Below, piece by piece: positions 9,700-18,672 of a DNA stretch of 64,000 nucleotides. Under the pieces are notes generated by a model. It made no database searches. It had not been told where the DNA came from and saw nothing but the letters and a program-made list of their open reading frames with translations. The position numbers were made by a program, and so were the translations under genes. How positions within the stretch are numbered: position 1 is the stretch's first letter; the number at the start of each line of letters is the position of its first letter. Source of the stretch: Alphaproteobacteria bacterium (GTDB taxonomy: Bacteria; Pseudomonadota; Alphaproteobacteria; CAAHEQ01; UBA3637); assembly GCA_015062385.1 (NCBI GenBank), contig SUUT01000001.1:102619-166618 (forward strand), read 5' to 3'.

Positions 9700-10803
9700 A
9701 TGGGATTTAATTGTGGAATTGTCGGTTTGCCAAACGTGGGAAAATCAACATTATTTAATGCCTTAACATCAACAGTACAGGCACAGGCTGCCAATTATCC
9801 TTTCTGTACCATTGAACCGAATGTCGGTCGGGTTGCCGTACCGGATGCTCGGTTAGAAGTTTTACAAAAAATCGATAATGCACAAAAAATCATTCCGACA
9901 CAATTAGAATTTGTGGATATTGCCGGTTTGGTTCGGGGGGCTTCCCGTGGCGAAGGATTAGGAAATCAATTCTTGGCAAATATTCGGGAAGTTGATGCCA
10001 TTGTCCATGTTTTACGATGTTTTGAAGATTCTAATATCGTTCATGTTGAAGGTAATATCAATCCCATACGTGATGCTGAAACGGTTGAAACAGAACTAAT
10101 GCTTGCCGATTTGGAAAGTATGGAAAAACGAATTGTTCCCATTCAAAAAAAAGCACAAACAGGGGATAAAGAATCCAAACAATGGCTTGCCGTCATGCAA
10201 CCGGTATTAGATTTGTTGCGACAGGGAAAACCGGCTCGTTTAGCTCGACCGACTGATCCGGAACAGCTCAAATTATTTAAACAATTATTTTTATTAACCG
10301 GAAAACCTGTTTTATATGTCTGTAATGTTGACGAAAGTTCAGCTGCAACGGGAAATGAATATTCCGAACAAGTTTTTGCTATGGCAAAAGAACAAGGCAA
10401 TTCGGCTGTTATTATTTCGGCAGCCATTGAAGCAGAAGTTGCTCAATTAACGGATGAAGCCGAACAAAAAGAATTTTTGGACACCTTGGGCTTGACAGAG
10501 ACTGGTTTAAACCGCATTATAAAAGCAGGGTATCAGTTGTTGGGATTAGAAACGTTTTTCACATCCGGACCAAAAGAAGCACATGCGTGGACAATGCAAC
10601 GGGGAATTACGGCTCCGCAAGCAGCAGGTATCATTCACACAGACTTTGAACGGGGCTTTATTCGAGCAGAAGTGATTTCATACGATGATTACGTTTCTTT
10701 TAACGGCGAAACAGGAGCCCGAGAAAACGGAAAATTACGGCAGGAAGGTAAAACTTACACCATGCAAGACGGCGATGTTGTTCATTTCTTGTTTAACGTG
10801 TAA
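9700..10803 (+). CDS. ychF: Redox-regulated ATPase YchF, 367 aa
   Basis: This is an Obg-family P-loop NTPase that hydrolyses ATP and associates with ribosomes. G1 GLPNVGKST lies at residues 8-16, and the G3 region [20 protein letters not shown] is typical of YchF. NVDE stands in place of the usual GTP-specifying motif, and a C-terminal TGS domain ends in [10 protein letters not shown]. It begins one base after the pth stop; the ribosome binding site AAAGGG lies inside pth. Confidence 0.96.
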   Translation: MGFNCGIVGLPNVGKSTLFNALTSTVQAQAANYPFCTIEPNVGRVAVPDARLEVLQKIDNAQKIIPTQLEFVDIAGLVRGASRGEGLGNQFLANIREVDAIVHVLRCFEDSNIVHVEGNINPIRDAETVETELMLADLESMEKRIVPIQKKAQTGDKESKQWLAVMQPVLDLLRQGKPARLARPTDPEQLKLFKQLFLLTGKPVLYVCNVDESSAATGNEYSEQVFAMAKEQGNSAVIISAAIEAEVAQLTDEAEQKEFLDTLGLTETGLNRIIKAGYQLLGLETFFTSGPKEAHAWTMQRGITAPQAAGIIHTDFERGFIRAEVISYDDYVSFNGETGARENGKLRQEGKTYTMQDGDVVHFLFNV

Positions 10804-10814
10804 AAGATAAAAAA

Positions 10815-10841
10815 ATTCCTGTCTCAATGAAAGGCAGGAAT
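10815..10841. promoter_or_regulatory. Hairpin covering the ribosome binding site of the hemerythrin gene
   Basis: ATTCCTGTCT (10815-10824) pairs with AGGCAGGAAT (10832-10841) over 10 bp (one G-T), with a 7-base loop. The 3' arm contains the GGCAGGAA ribosome binding site of the gene starting at 10847. Read on the minus strand, the stem is followed by seven Ts, so it may also act as a minus-strand terminator. Confidence 0.5.
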
Positions 10842-10846
10842 AAAAA

Positions 10847-11290
10847 ATGGCAAAAATAGATTGGCGACCACAAATGGAATTATCGTATCCGCCCTTGGAT
10901 GACGAACATAAAGATTTTTTACGGGTTGTCAATACGGCACAAGAAGTTGCCGAAAAAGGCTTTTTAAATGAAATGGATGCCATTTATGAAAAATGCTACG
11001 AATATGCCCGTACACATTTCCCAAATGAGGAAGATGTTATGGAACGTATATCCTTTCCGGATTTGGAATCGCATATCAAAAGTCATCAAAAATTTATTGA
11101 AAACATATCCGAATTACGCCAATCATTTCATCAAACAAGTGATAACACCCTTCGTCAAAAAATTGCATTACAAACGGCTAACTTTTTAAGCACTTGGTTT
11201 TTAGGTCATATTTTAGGACGGGATAAAGTCTATAAACCGTATTTAGTCCGATTACGCAATTTGCCACCCCGTATGAATTATGATTCGTAA
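10847..11290 (+). CDS. Bacteriohemerythrin, 147 aa
   Basis: This is a four-helix di-iron protein that binds O2 reversibly. All ligands are visible: His21 (DDEH), His57 and Glu61 (THFPNEED), His76 and His80 (HIKSHQKF), His121 and Asp126 (LGHILGRD). The length is typical for a single-domain bacterial hemerythrin. It would suit a microaerobic or gut lifestyle for oxygen storage, delivery or sensing. It sits 43 bases after ychF behind a hairpin that may mask its ribosome binding site. Confidence 0.92.
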   Translation: MAKIDWRPQMELSYPPLDDEHKDFLRVVNTAQEVAEKGFLNEMDAIYEKCYEYARTHFPNEEDVMERISFPDLESHIKSHQKFIENISELRQSFHQTSDNTLRQKIALQTANFLSTWFLGHILGRDKVYKPYLVRLRNLPPRMNYDS

Positions 11291-11314
11291 CAACTTCTAT
11301 TTTAATTGCCAAAT

Positions 11315-13540
11315 TTAATTTATTTCCGGTTCCGTTTCGGATTCACTTTCTTCCGAGACATCTTCTTCAAACAAAATACAACTTCCATTGACAGGATTTT
11401 CTTCATAACCATTTTTACATTCACAACTGTTTGTTATCATATTAAATACTTTTAAACTATCCACACAAACGCTACACGTTAAACCATCTTCATCCGTTGT
11501 TCTGTCTGCCGGACAAGCCAAACACCGATTTTGTTGACTGCTCGGATAATATCCTTTATCACATTTAACACATTTTCCGTTTTGTGTAATTTTATTTGGC
11601 TCACACATTGTACATCCTGTACGGGTAGAGTTTGGCACTTGACCCACAGGACAAGAAGCACAACCCGTTGTTGTCGGATAAGTGGTGGCGGAACAACAGA
11701 TACCGGTTTTATCTCCGCTAGCACATTCACAATCACTTGTTATAGTAATTCCTATCGTACATGATAGAATGGGGAAATCAAAGAGAGTACAGCCATATTT
11801 ATAAGAACAATCCCCACTTTCTGTTTGTAATGCACGTCCGGATTTACCATCTGTCGCATTGGGATGACAAGATATCGGGGTTTTATTTAACCATTCATAA
11901 TATGAAAAATTTTCAGAACCTTTTGTCCATGCTGTCATACCATTACAACTGGGACCTGAACAGGTTTCACCATCAAATGTCCAGTGATTTGTTCCGCAAG
12001 AATCACATTGTCCATTACGAAGCATATACCCAGCAGGACAAGTTGAAATACACGTTTTAGTTGTTGAATCCCAAGTGCGAAATGCTTGACAACCACAATA
12101 TCCATGTGGGGTCCTTCTGTAATTTTTATTCCAAGCTCCCGTTTTATGACAATGATCAGAACATTTAAATTTTCCATCGCTTCCTTTAATTAATACATCC
12201 CAACTATTACACATGCTGTTGGTTGAGGGATTAAATACATATTTACCAGGATCTCCTGTTGAAGATTTATCTCCAAACATACCACAATACCAAACCAAAG
12301 GATTTTCAGCATCAGTATATGTTATTGAATTGAAATCTGTAATCTCTACTGCAATTAAACTGTTTTTCCGTTGCTGAATCCACGCATCATCTACCGGTAC
12401 ACACTTGACACATTTTCCTTGGGCAGAGTAATAATTCTTTGATTCATCACACACACACGTTTGTACCCCTCCGACCATTTCCGATTCGGCTTTATACCCT
12501 GCCCCTGTATTACACAAACAATTCCCTGTCGTGCGATTTCTCAGTCCCGTAAATCCCGTATCACTCGGACAAGATGTGACACATTCATTCACCCCATCTC
12601 CGTCTTCATCCACATTATCTTTTCCGTCCGGACATTCGCACGTTTTAGAATTTGCTTCTGCCGGCGTATTAACGGGACATTTACAACTCGGTTCAGAATC
12701 CCCCTCATCTTGTCGCCATTCTTTCCGTCCCGAACAAACACACCGTCCATCTGCCAATGTTAATCCTTTGGTTTTATCACAATCCGTTTCATCACATTGT
12801 CGACACACTTGTTCCGTATCATCACAACAAAAACCAGTACCACTGTATTGACAATCCGTATCGGCTATACATTTACAAACACCATATTCCCATATCGGTT
12901 TATCTGCCGGACATTGACAACTCTGATTACCTTGATTCCAACTGCGAGGCGGTTCACATCGGGTACAATCTTCTCCATATTCATAGGCGTGTCGACAAAC
13001 ACAACCATATGTCCCGTCTTCCTTTTGTCGCCAGACTTGTTTATCCGAACATCGTTCGATTGGATTATCATAGCTATCCCCACTTCCGTTAACACCACTT
13101 CCCCCGATGACAATACTGTCAAACGTAAATTGCATATTCATTTCAGCTGTTGTACACGCTTCCGGTGTCATACTAATTCGCATAGAATTGAATATATCCC
13201 GTCTGTTTTGCAGCTTTTCACAAACCGAATCCGTTACTTTAAATAAATCGACGATGTATTTCCCGTCACGATGTGTGACCATTGGTATCGTATCGTCCGA
13301 TTTATACTTCGATAACATATTTTCCACAAAACGCCGTACTTCTTTTACGTGAGAAGAACGATTATTTTGCGTTGCCAATAATTTAGCCTTGCCGATAACA
13401 TCCTGAATCTGCCCCGCTTGATACGATGAATACGCATATTGATAACCGGCTATTCCGCCGATTGATAAAATCCCGACAATTGCCAAAACCCCAAGGATTT
13501 CTACCATACTCCGACCTTGTTCATTCAGTTTGATTCGCAT
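11315..13540 (-). CDS. Prepilin-like cysteine-rich surface protein B, 741 aa
   Basis: The start is set at ATG 13538-13540, which has GAGGAGAAG upstream; a frame-open ATG ten codons earlier lies in the leader and has no such site. Residues 1-30 are MRIKLNEQGRSMVEILG plus a hydrophobic helix, the prepilin motif with Glu at +5. A pilin-like part to about residue 160 and a Gly/Ser linker lead into a region with more than 50 cysteines, including CVCRHAYEYGEDCTRC and CPADKPIW. The acidic C-terminus is rich in Glu. Its N-terminal ~365 and C-terminal ~115 residues are nearly identical to the protein at 34730-36919, but the middle (about residues 365-620) is different. It is probably surface exposed; the binding partner is unknown. 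Confidence 0.8.
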   Translation of the reverse strand: MRIKLNEQGRSMVEILGVLAIVGILSIGGIAGYQYAYSSYQAGQIQDVIGKAKLLATQNNRSSHVKEVRRFVENMLSKYKSDDTIPMVTHRDGKYIVDLFKVTDSVCEKLQNRRDIFNSMRISMTPEACTTAEMNMQFTFDSIVIGGSGVNGSGDSYDNPIERCSDKQVWRQKEDGTYGCVCRHAYEYGEDCTRCEPPRSWNQGNQSCQCPADKPIWEYGVCKCIADTDCQYSGTGFCCDDTEQVCRQCDETDCDKTKGLTLADGRCVCSGRKEWRQDEGDSEPSCKCPVNTPAEANSKTCECPDGKDNVDEDGDGVNECVTSCPSDTGFTGLRNRTTGNCLCNTGAGYKAESEMVGGVQTCVCDESKNYYSAQGKCVKCVPVDDAWIQQRKNSLIAVEITDFNSITYTDAENPLVWYCGMFGDKSSTGDPGKYVFNPSTNSMCNSWDVLIKGSDGKFKCSDHCHKTGAWNKNYRRTPHGYCGCQAFRTWDSTTKTCISTCPAGYMLRNGQCDSCGTNHWTFDGETCSGPSCNGMTAWTKGSENFSYYEWLNKTPISCHPNATDGKSGRALQTESGDCSYKYGCTLFDFPILSCTIGITITSDCECASGDKTGICCSATTYPTTTGCASCPVGQVPNSTRTGCTMCEPNKITQNGKCVKCDKGYYPSSQQNRCLACPADRTTDEDGLTCSVCVDSLKVFNMITNSCECKNGYEENPVNGSCILFEEDVSEESESETEPEIN

Positions 13541-13744
13541 AATCTTCTCCTCACAATTATAAAGTTGCATTTATAAAGTGAGTGTAATAAAAGGGACCTT
13601 TTTTTCCCTATCCGAATCGGGAAAATCGGATTTTTAAGAAAATGGGAAATTGTTGTTTGAGTTGAATAAGTTATCTAAAATCAAAAAAAATACCAAAATG
13701 TGAAAAAAAGTGTTGCATTTATACGTCCCTTTTATTGCAGATAG
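13541..13744 (-). promoter_or_regulatory. Conserved ~200-bp leader, copy B
   Basis: This has the same block as copy A, with AATAAAAGGGAC near the gene and GTCCCTTTTATT at the far end as a 12-bp inverted repeat, and GTTGCATTTATA as a direct repeat at both ends. TATAAAT on the minus strand near the outer end resembles a -10 box, but no -35 is conserved. Confidence 0.8.
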
Positions 13745-13892
13745 CGACTTTATTGTTATGTTATGATGTCTCTTGGAAGCAAATTTGAGTGATGATAACC
13801 CTTTGATATCTATCGTCATCTGAAACAATCGTCCGCTTCTGATGCTATTATACATCACTTTTAAAACAATCTGATTTTGTTTTAGATTCTAG

Positions 13893-13975
13893 TGTAGAGA
13901 CGGCACAAATACTTTGCCATTATCGTCATGAGATTTCGGATAAAATACTGCTGCATTTTTCCAAAATAATCTTTA
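13893..13975. repeat. Dispersed copy of the 135-bp repeat unit end
   Basis: GGCACAAATACTTTGCCATT, followed by a degenerate GAGATTTCGGATAAAATNCTNCNGCATTTTT stretch, matches the end of the tandem array at 24049-24110. It lies in a 360-bp stretch (13745-14103) in which I see no gene. Confidence 0.65.
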
Positions 13976-14103
13976 TACTTGCCATCATTCTACTTATTTT
14001 TATTATTATTGTTGTTTTACTGTTCTGATTTGCACTGTTTGCTGTATAAAATTAAACAGTTAATCTCGGTGTTTGATGATGCAACATATTCAATATTATA
14101 TGT

Positions 14104-14535
14104 TTATTTTTTCCAGTTTTCTAAAATCCAAGAAGATGAATTTGCTTTGTTAGAACCACCGATGCCAAATACTTTTTCAACATGACATTCTTCACAAACG
14201 GCATCTTCTCGAATATTGTCTTTTCCTCTGTCTCCACCATTTGCAAAAACCAATCTGTCAGTCGGATAACGTTTGCGTATTAAACGAATACCTTCCGAAG
14301 CCGAATCATCCGCATCATCAAATCCGATAGCACAAATAACCCCTTTTAAGTTTTCACAAATTGTTTTGCGGGTGTGGAAATTGTGAAAGGCTTTTCCTTT
14401 TTTACGTTGTAACCATTCATCGGAATTTACCAAAACAATAACACCATCACTTGCTTGGGCGGCTTCTTTAATCATTTCAATATGTCCCTCATGAATGGGG
14501 TCAAAACCACCACTGACAATGTAATATGTTTTCAT
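14104..14535 (-). CDS. Cytidylyltransferase-like nucleotidyltransferase, 143 aa
   Basis: The start is taken at ATG 14533-14535 (AAAGGAGCAG upstream), 20 codons inside the longest frame. The N-terminus YYIVSGGFDPIHEGHIEMI carries the HxGH motif of the nucleotidyltransferase superfamily (as in TagD, RfaE C-domain and CoaD). FANGGDRGKDN at about residue 100 resembles small stand-alone cytidylyltransferases found in bacteria and phages. The substrate is unknown. The C-terminus ends in SSSWILENWKK, the SSS-containing tail common in these enzymes. No pathway partners are adjacent. Confidence 0.8.
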   Translation of the reverse strand: MKTYYIVSGGFDPIHEGHIEMIKEAAQASDGVIVLVNSDEWLQRKKGKAFHNFHTRKTICENLKGVICAIGFDDADDSASEGIRLIRKRYPTDRLVFANGGDRGKDNIREDAVCEECHVEKVFGIGGSNKANSSSWILENWKK

Positions 14536-14628
14536 AATATCTGCTCCTTTCGGTAATGATAAATAAAGCGTACAAAAACAAATTCTTCTTGTCAATAAAT
14601 TTATTTGTTAGTGGTTTTATTTTGTAAT

Positions 14629-15154
14629 TTATCTTTGATTCATTTGATTCATTCTATGAATTAAAACGGGAATAAGACCATTTTTTATTATATCGGCCCT
14701 TTGATCATTAAAATAATATTCTGTGTCTTCAGGACGATAGACTCCTTTTTTAACCGCTGATAGATGAAATCCTTTTTTCTTTAAAAGAGGCATTAACTGT
14801 GCTATATTTCTATCAGAAACGGTTATCAATGGATGTTCCCCCAATTCCAATAGTGTTTGTTCCACAAGTTTTCTACCCACACCTTGTTTTCTATAATCCG
14901 GATGAACAAAAAGCGTGCAAATTTTCTTTTCTTCTTCGGTATTTTTAAGTAAAATACAGCCTGCTAATTTTCCATTTTTATCCTGTGCAACAATATAGAT
15001 TCGTTTTTTTGTTTTTAAGATCAGGTAAAAATTTTTCTTTGAACCAAGTTGAATGTTGCGGATATGTATCATTAATAGAATAAGTTAAATTTAAAATGTC
15101 TTCATATAATTTTTTGTGTTCTTCATGAAATGAACGAAAAGTTTTTATTTGCAT
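14629..15154 (-). pseudogene. GNAT acetyltransferase gene with a frameshift in a T7/A7 run
   Basis: The intact C-terminal frame (147 aa) has GNAT features: IYIVAQDKNGKLAGCILL and the acetyl-CoA loop VHPDYRKQGVGRKLVEQ. The proper start is the ATG at 15152-15154 (AAAGGAC upstream), giving MQIKTFRSFHEEHKK onward. The two frames join only if one base is removed from the seven-T run at 15004-15010: FLPDLKNKK then continues as RIYIVAQ. So the gene is frameshifted, by real mutation, phase variation or a sequencing error. The acetylated substrate is unknown. Confidence 0.75.
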
Positions 15155-15239
15155 ATTTATGTCCTTTGATATATATTAATTCTTACAGTATATTATTTAC
15201 AGTATATCATAAATTTTACATATTGCAAGGAGAAAAATT

Positions 15240-15572
15240 ATGCATAAAATGAATGTTAAAACGAAATATTACAACCTATTAAAATCAGAAAAAAAAGTTG
15301 TTGAACTTAGATTGTTTGATGAAAAAAGAAAGCAAATAAAAATAGGGGATGAGATTTTATTTTCAGATTCATCTAATACAAATGATTCTTTTACAGCCCG
15401 TGTCATTAATTTACATCGAGCTGAAAGTTTTGACAAATTGTGTCAAATTATAACCCCTGCACAGGCCGGTTTCACATCAAAAGAAGAATTGATTACGGTT
15501 TTAGAAGAATTTTATACGCCGGCATCACAACAAAAATATGGTGTCTTAGGTATTGAAATTAAAAAGATATAA
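15240..15572 (+). CDS. ASCH domain protein, 110 aa
   Basis: A small PUA-superfamily (ASCH) protein, read from the pattern YNLLKSEKKVVELRLFDEKR, then IKIGDEILFSD and a C-terminal YGVLGIEIKKI. ASCH proteins are thought to bind RNA or act on modified nucleosides; no specific function can be assigned. AAGGAGAAAA lies before the ATG. It is a single-gene unit next to the tandem repeat array. Confidence 0.8.
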   Translation: MHKMNVKTKYYNLLKSEKKVVELRLFDEKRKQIKIGDEILFSDSSNTNDSFTARVINLHRAESFDKLCQIITPAQAGFTSKEELITVLEEFYTPASQQKYGVLGIEIKKI

Positions 15573-15651
15573 GCAAACTCTAATCGGGTATGAACAAGCG
15601 GTCCTTTGGGACTGCTTGGGTAATATAGTCTTCTTCAAAACTTTGTGCAAT

Positions 15652-16213
15652 CTGATAAAGGACTGCCCAAAGCAATGAGCCTTTTCCTATGTTCCGCCGA
15701 AAGAAGATAGCAAAGCCTGATAAAGGGCTGTCCAAAGCAATGAGCCTTTTCCTATGTTCCACCGAAAGAAGATAGCAAAGCCTGATAAAGGGCTGTCCAA
15801 AGCAATGAGCCTTTTCCTATGTTCCACCGAAAGAAGATACCAAAAGACTGATAAAGGGCTGTCCAAAGCAATGAGCCTTTTCCTATGTTCCGCCGAAAGA
15901 AGATACCAAAAGACTGATAAAGGGCTGTCCAAAGCAATGAGCCTTTTCCTATGTTCCGCCGAAAGAAGATACCAAAAGACTGATAAAGGGCTGTCCAAAG
16001 CAATGAGCCTTTTCCTATGTTCCGCCGAAAGAAGATAGCAAAGCCTGATAAAGGGCTGTCCAAAGCAATGAGCCTTTTCCTATGTTCCGCCGAAAGAAGA
16101 TAGCAAAAGACTGAATAAAGGGCTGTCCAAAGCAATGAGCCTTTTCCTATGTTCCACCGAAAGAAGATAGCAAAGCCTGATAAAGGACTGCCCAAAACAA
16201 TGAGCCTTTTCCT
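15652..16213. repeat. Tandem repeat, ~65-bp unit, about 8.5 copies
   Basis: Units begin CTGATAAAGGGCTGTCCAAA and end in GAAAGAAGATAGCAAAGC or a variant ATACCAAAAGA. Copies start near 15652, 15717, 15782, 15848, 15914, 15980, 16045, 16111 and 16176 (the last is partial). Differences are few: CCGCC/CCACC, 65 or 66 bp. Long frames on both strands across it are artefacts of the unit length. Confidence 0.9.
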
Positions 16214-16330
16214 GTAAAAATCATACGTAGAGATGTGAATTGTATTATATTTCCCAACAAACAGAAAAATTTTGACAGGTCAGATATCTCTTAAACTTCG
16301 TAAATGATGTTTTTTTAATCCGATCAAGAC

Positions 16331-16360
16331 ATAAAAAAAACCGATATATTAAACATCGGT
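16331..16360 (-). terminator. Terminator of tRNA-Val
   Basis: On the minus strand ACCGAT pairs with ATCGGT, followed by eight Ts, 10 bp after the tRNA 3' end. Confidence 0.75.
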
Positions 16361-16369
16361 GTTAATGAA

Positions 16370-16446
16370 TGGTGGATGTGGCAAGACTCGAACTTGCGAC
16401 CCTTACGATGTCAACGTAATACTCTAACCACCTGAGCTACACATCC
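16370..16446 (-). tRNA. tRNA-Val (GAC)
   Basis: On the minus strand the acceptor stem GGATGTG pairs with CACATCC. The D arm reads GCTCAGGTGGTTAGAG, the anticodon loop TTGACAT carries GAC (Val, codon GTC), and the T arm contains TTCGAGT. CCA is encoded. Confidence 0.93.
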
Positions 16447-16465
16447 ATCTTTAAGAACAAAACTG

Positions 16466-16494
16466 TTTATACACGCATTTTTTTTTAATTGCAA
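16466..16494 (-). promoter_or_regulatory. Promoter of tRNA-Val
   Basis: On the minus strand TTGCAA, a 17-base spacer and TATAAA, 19 bp before the tRNA. Confidence 0.65.
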
Positions 16495-16580
16495 GTTTTT
16501 TTTTCTGTTTTTATCATTTTTTTTATTGTTTCTTATTTTTATTTGTTTTTTTGATACGCCTATCTATCATTTAATCTGAT

Positions 16581-17042
16581 TTAGTGATTTATTTTTTTTA
16601 TTTTTACCTTTTTTTGAACCAATCGGATAATTTCTTCTTCATCCGCAGGGGTTAAAATGCCATAAAGCGGAATGGGAAACGGTCCGAAATAACAATTATT
16701 CTTTTGCAAGGGGGAATATGCATAATGAATATTTTTTTGGGGAATAAGAGACAGAACTTTCTTGTCTTTAAAAAATAAACGGACTTCTTTAAATTCGGCT
16801 GATTTGATATCTTTCCAACGAATGGGATTGCTTTTATCGATTTTAATAAAATCATCCGTAATGATAACGGCTGTTTGCGGAAAAAAGTTTTTGTAAATCC
16901 ATAAACCCATTGTTCCGATAAATAAAATCCATAACAGTGAATGGGATAATCCCAAACAACACAACAAAACAAAATCCAACATAGCAACTATTAAAAAACT
17001 ATCAATACGTTTAAACTGATAATAAAATTTTTTTGATGTCAT
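16581..17042 (-). CDS. Membrane protein with PH-like cytoplasmic domain, 153 aa
   Basis: Two adjacent hydrophobic helices (FLIVAMLDFVLLCCLGL and LLWILFIGTMGLWIY, residues about 16-50) are followed by a soluble beta-rich part: AVIITDDFIKIDKSNPIRWKDIKSAEF. That layout resembles small bacterial PH-like (YdbT/YcxB-type) membrane proteins. Cys and Phe are frequent near the C-terminus and the end is Lys-rich. No catalytic motif is present. It stands alone, and its function is unknown. Confidence 0.6.
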   Translation of the reverse strand: MTSKKFYYQFKRIDSFLIVAMLDFVLLCCLGLSHSLLWILFIGTMGLWIYKNFFPQTAVIITDDFIKIDKSNPIRWKDIKSAEFKEVRLFFKDKKVLSLIPQKNIHYAYSPLQKNNCYFGPFPIPLYGILTPADEEEIIRLVQKKVKIKKINH

Positions 17043-17348
17043 TTTTTTCCTCCCGTTCCTTATAAGATAGCATTTTATTGGCTGTTTTACAAGAAAAAAG
17101 AAGAATTTAAGCGGTATTAGCGGGATTTCTGTTTTCTTTTAAGGGCAATACCGGTTAGTAACAAATCATTATTGATTTAAGGTAAAGATAAATCATTAAC
17201 TTGTTTTAAAATATTTTTTGCCCGAAATGGCTTTTTTGTACCCCGACAATCGATACGGCTGTTAAAACGGAAAAGTCAAAATTGTTTAAACAAGATATAA
17301 TTGTTCATTTTAGGTAAAGTAGTCCGATGGTCCGGCATATTGCAAACT

Positions 17349-17483
17349 TCAAACCATCATTTCCCAAAAGAAACAAACTAAGGCATTTTCTTGCATGGAA
17401 ATAGCTCCAACCGGACATTTTATAGCACAACTGCCACACCCACAACAACGATTTTCAGGCACTTCTGAAATGATGTTCGTCAT
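17349..17483 (-). CDS. Short 4Fe-4S ferredoxin-like ORF, 44 aa, probably a remnant
   Basis: ATG at 17481-17483 with AAAGGAG upstream; 44 codons. CCGCGSCAIKCPVGAI gives a perfect CxxCxxCxxxCP cluster motif (C13, C16, C19, C23) binding one 4Fe-4S centre. Such a domain usually begins a longer protein, for example the F420-hydrogenase-beta-like enzymes linked to polysaccharide synthesis. Here the frame ends 21 residues after the motif. The flank at 17100-17348 holds no continuation I can read. It is either a truncated relic or a tiny ferredoxin. Confidence 0.5.
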   Translation of the reverse strand: MTNIISEVPENRCCGCGSCAIKCPVGAISMQENALVCFFWEMMV

Positions 17484-17692
17484 TTGTTATTCTCCTTTAA
17501 TTTATTCTTGAAATAATAATATACAGCCTAGCCTATCTTATTAAACACAACAATAAAGTAAAAATAAAATTATATGTAAAAATATAAAATAAAAATTACA
17601 TATTTTTTTAATATAACCAACCCATAAAAAAAGTATTTTTATTGTTGCATTCTCAAAACGGACATGCTATTCTGACCGATAAGGAGAAAAAA

Positions 17693-18244
17693 ATGTACGC
17701 CGTTGTTTTTAATGCAAATGTATGGCTTGGATTTTGTTTTTTGGTTCTGTTAATCATTCAGGCACTTTTTCCACATATGTTGATTGTTAAATTACTGGCA
17801 GCATTTGCTTCCGTTTTGGTTTTTGCCGGAACAGCAGCCATTTTGGCATCATGGAAAAACGATTTTTTAAAAAATCCAAAAAAAGATTATCCCTTTTTAA
17901 CAACCCTTTTAAATTTGTTTGGATTATGTATTCAAATCAGCATATTAATCGGATTACCCATTGTTCGGCTATTGCATTGGATTTTTGATTTGGATTATCT
18001 CATTGCGATGAATTTGGTTTCGCTGATTATGTTTTGGATTTATGGTACGCTGACACTAATTGCTTTTATCCGTAAAATCAAACGGATGATTTTTAATAAA
18101 CCGTTTACGGTTCCAATCGGATATCGGTCTTTAACAAACACACATCAAATACTGTTGATGTTTTGGTCATTGGCTTGGCTTGCTATGACAACATATGCAC
18201 TCCATTCTTATTTGCACATTGCTCAACGAATATATCAATTATAG
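17693..18244 (+). CDS. Integral membrane protein of unknown function, 183 aa
   Basis: The start is ATG 17693 with AAGGAG upstream; the longer frame from TTG lacks a binding site and overlaps the promoter. At least four hydrophobic helices are seen: VWLGFCFLVLLIIQALF, LLAAFASVLVFAGTAAI, LIAMNLVSLIMFWIYGTL and ILLMFWSLAWLAMTTYAL. Short basic loops lie between them. No family is recognised. A promoter-like TTGCAT-N17-TATTCT lies at 17645-17673. Confidence 0.65.
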   Translation: MYAVVFNANVWLGFCFLVLLIIQALFPHMLIVKLLAAFASVLVFAGTAAILASWKNDFLKNPKKDYPFLTTLLNLFGLCIQISILIGLPIVRLLHWIFDLDYLIAMNLVSLIMFWIYGTLTLIAFIRKIKRMIFNKPFTVPIGYRSLTNTHQILLMFWSLAWLAMTTYALHSYLHIAQRIYQL

Positions 18245-18280
18245 TATAAGGCATTCTTTGGATTGAATGCCTTTTTGCAT

Positions 18281-18672
18281 TTATTCTGTCATTGGAGTTG
18301 TCTTTGGCAACTGTACCAATAACTCTTCTAACCGATTAATTTCTGCACGCCAATATTGACGTTGAGTGATAATCTCAGCGTATTCTTCCTGCGTAGCTAC
18401 CCCCTCGGCAATTTTAACGATAATGTAATCCGTATCTGATAATTGTTTTTTATAATCGTCAATTTGTTTTGTATAAACCTGCTCAGCCGGTTCAATCGGA
18501 GCAAATCCTTTTAAATAATATTGATTGTTATATCCCTGTTCAATTTCATCATCACAAACTGCAACGATATCATTCTCCATTTTGCCGATAAATGACAATG
18601 TATTTTTTAACCGTTCCATATTTTCATCAATAAATATAAACTGGTTGTTTTCTATAATACCGTATTTCATCA
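18281..18672 (-). CDS. Phage tail-fibre associated protein (assembly/chaperone-like), 130 aa
   Basis: The ATG ATG start overlaps the stop of the large fibre gene in an ATGA arrangement, so it is translationally coupled. The sequence YYLKGFAPIEPAEQ followed by a helical, Glu/Gln-rich tail (TQEEYAEIITQRQYWRAEINRLEELL) is the pattern of small proteins downstream of phage tail fibres, which help fibre assembly or cap it. No enzyme motif. It is last in a four-gene fibre cassette. Confidence 0.55.

Noticed and set aside
12461-13246. Several 80-150 aa plus-strand ORFs opposite genes B and F
   Set aside because: Shadow frames of the Cys-rich minus-strand genes; they recur in both B and F only because the sense sequence is duplicated.
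13634-13858. 74-aa minus ORF
   Set aside because: Most of it lies in leader B, which is conserved as DNA with frame-breaking changes in other copies.
15687-16195. Long repetitive ORFs on both strands with phrases like GKGSLLWTALY
   Set aside because: They result from a near-multiple-of-three tandem repeat; open in several frames, with no binding site.
15652-16213. CRISPR array
   Set aside because: The whole 65-bp unit repeats; there are no unique spacers and no cas genes.
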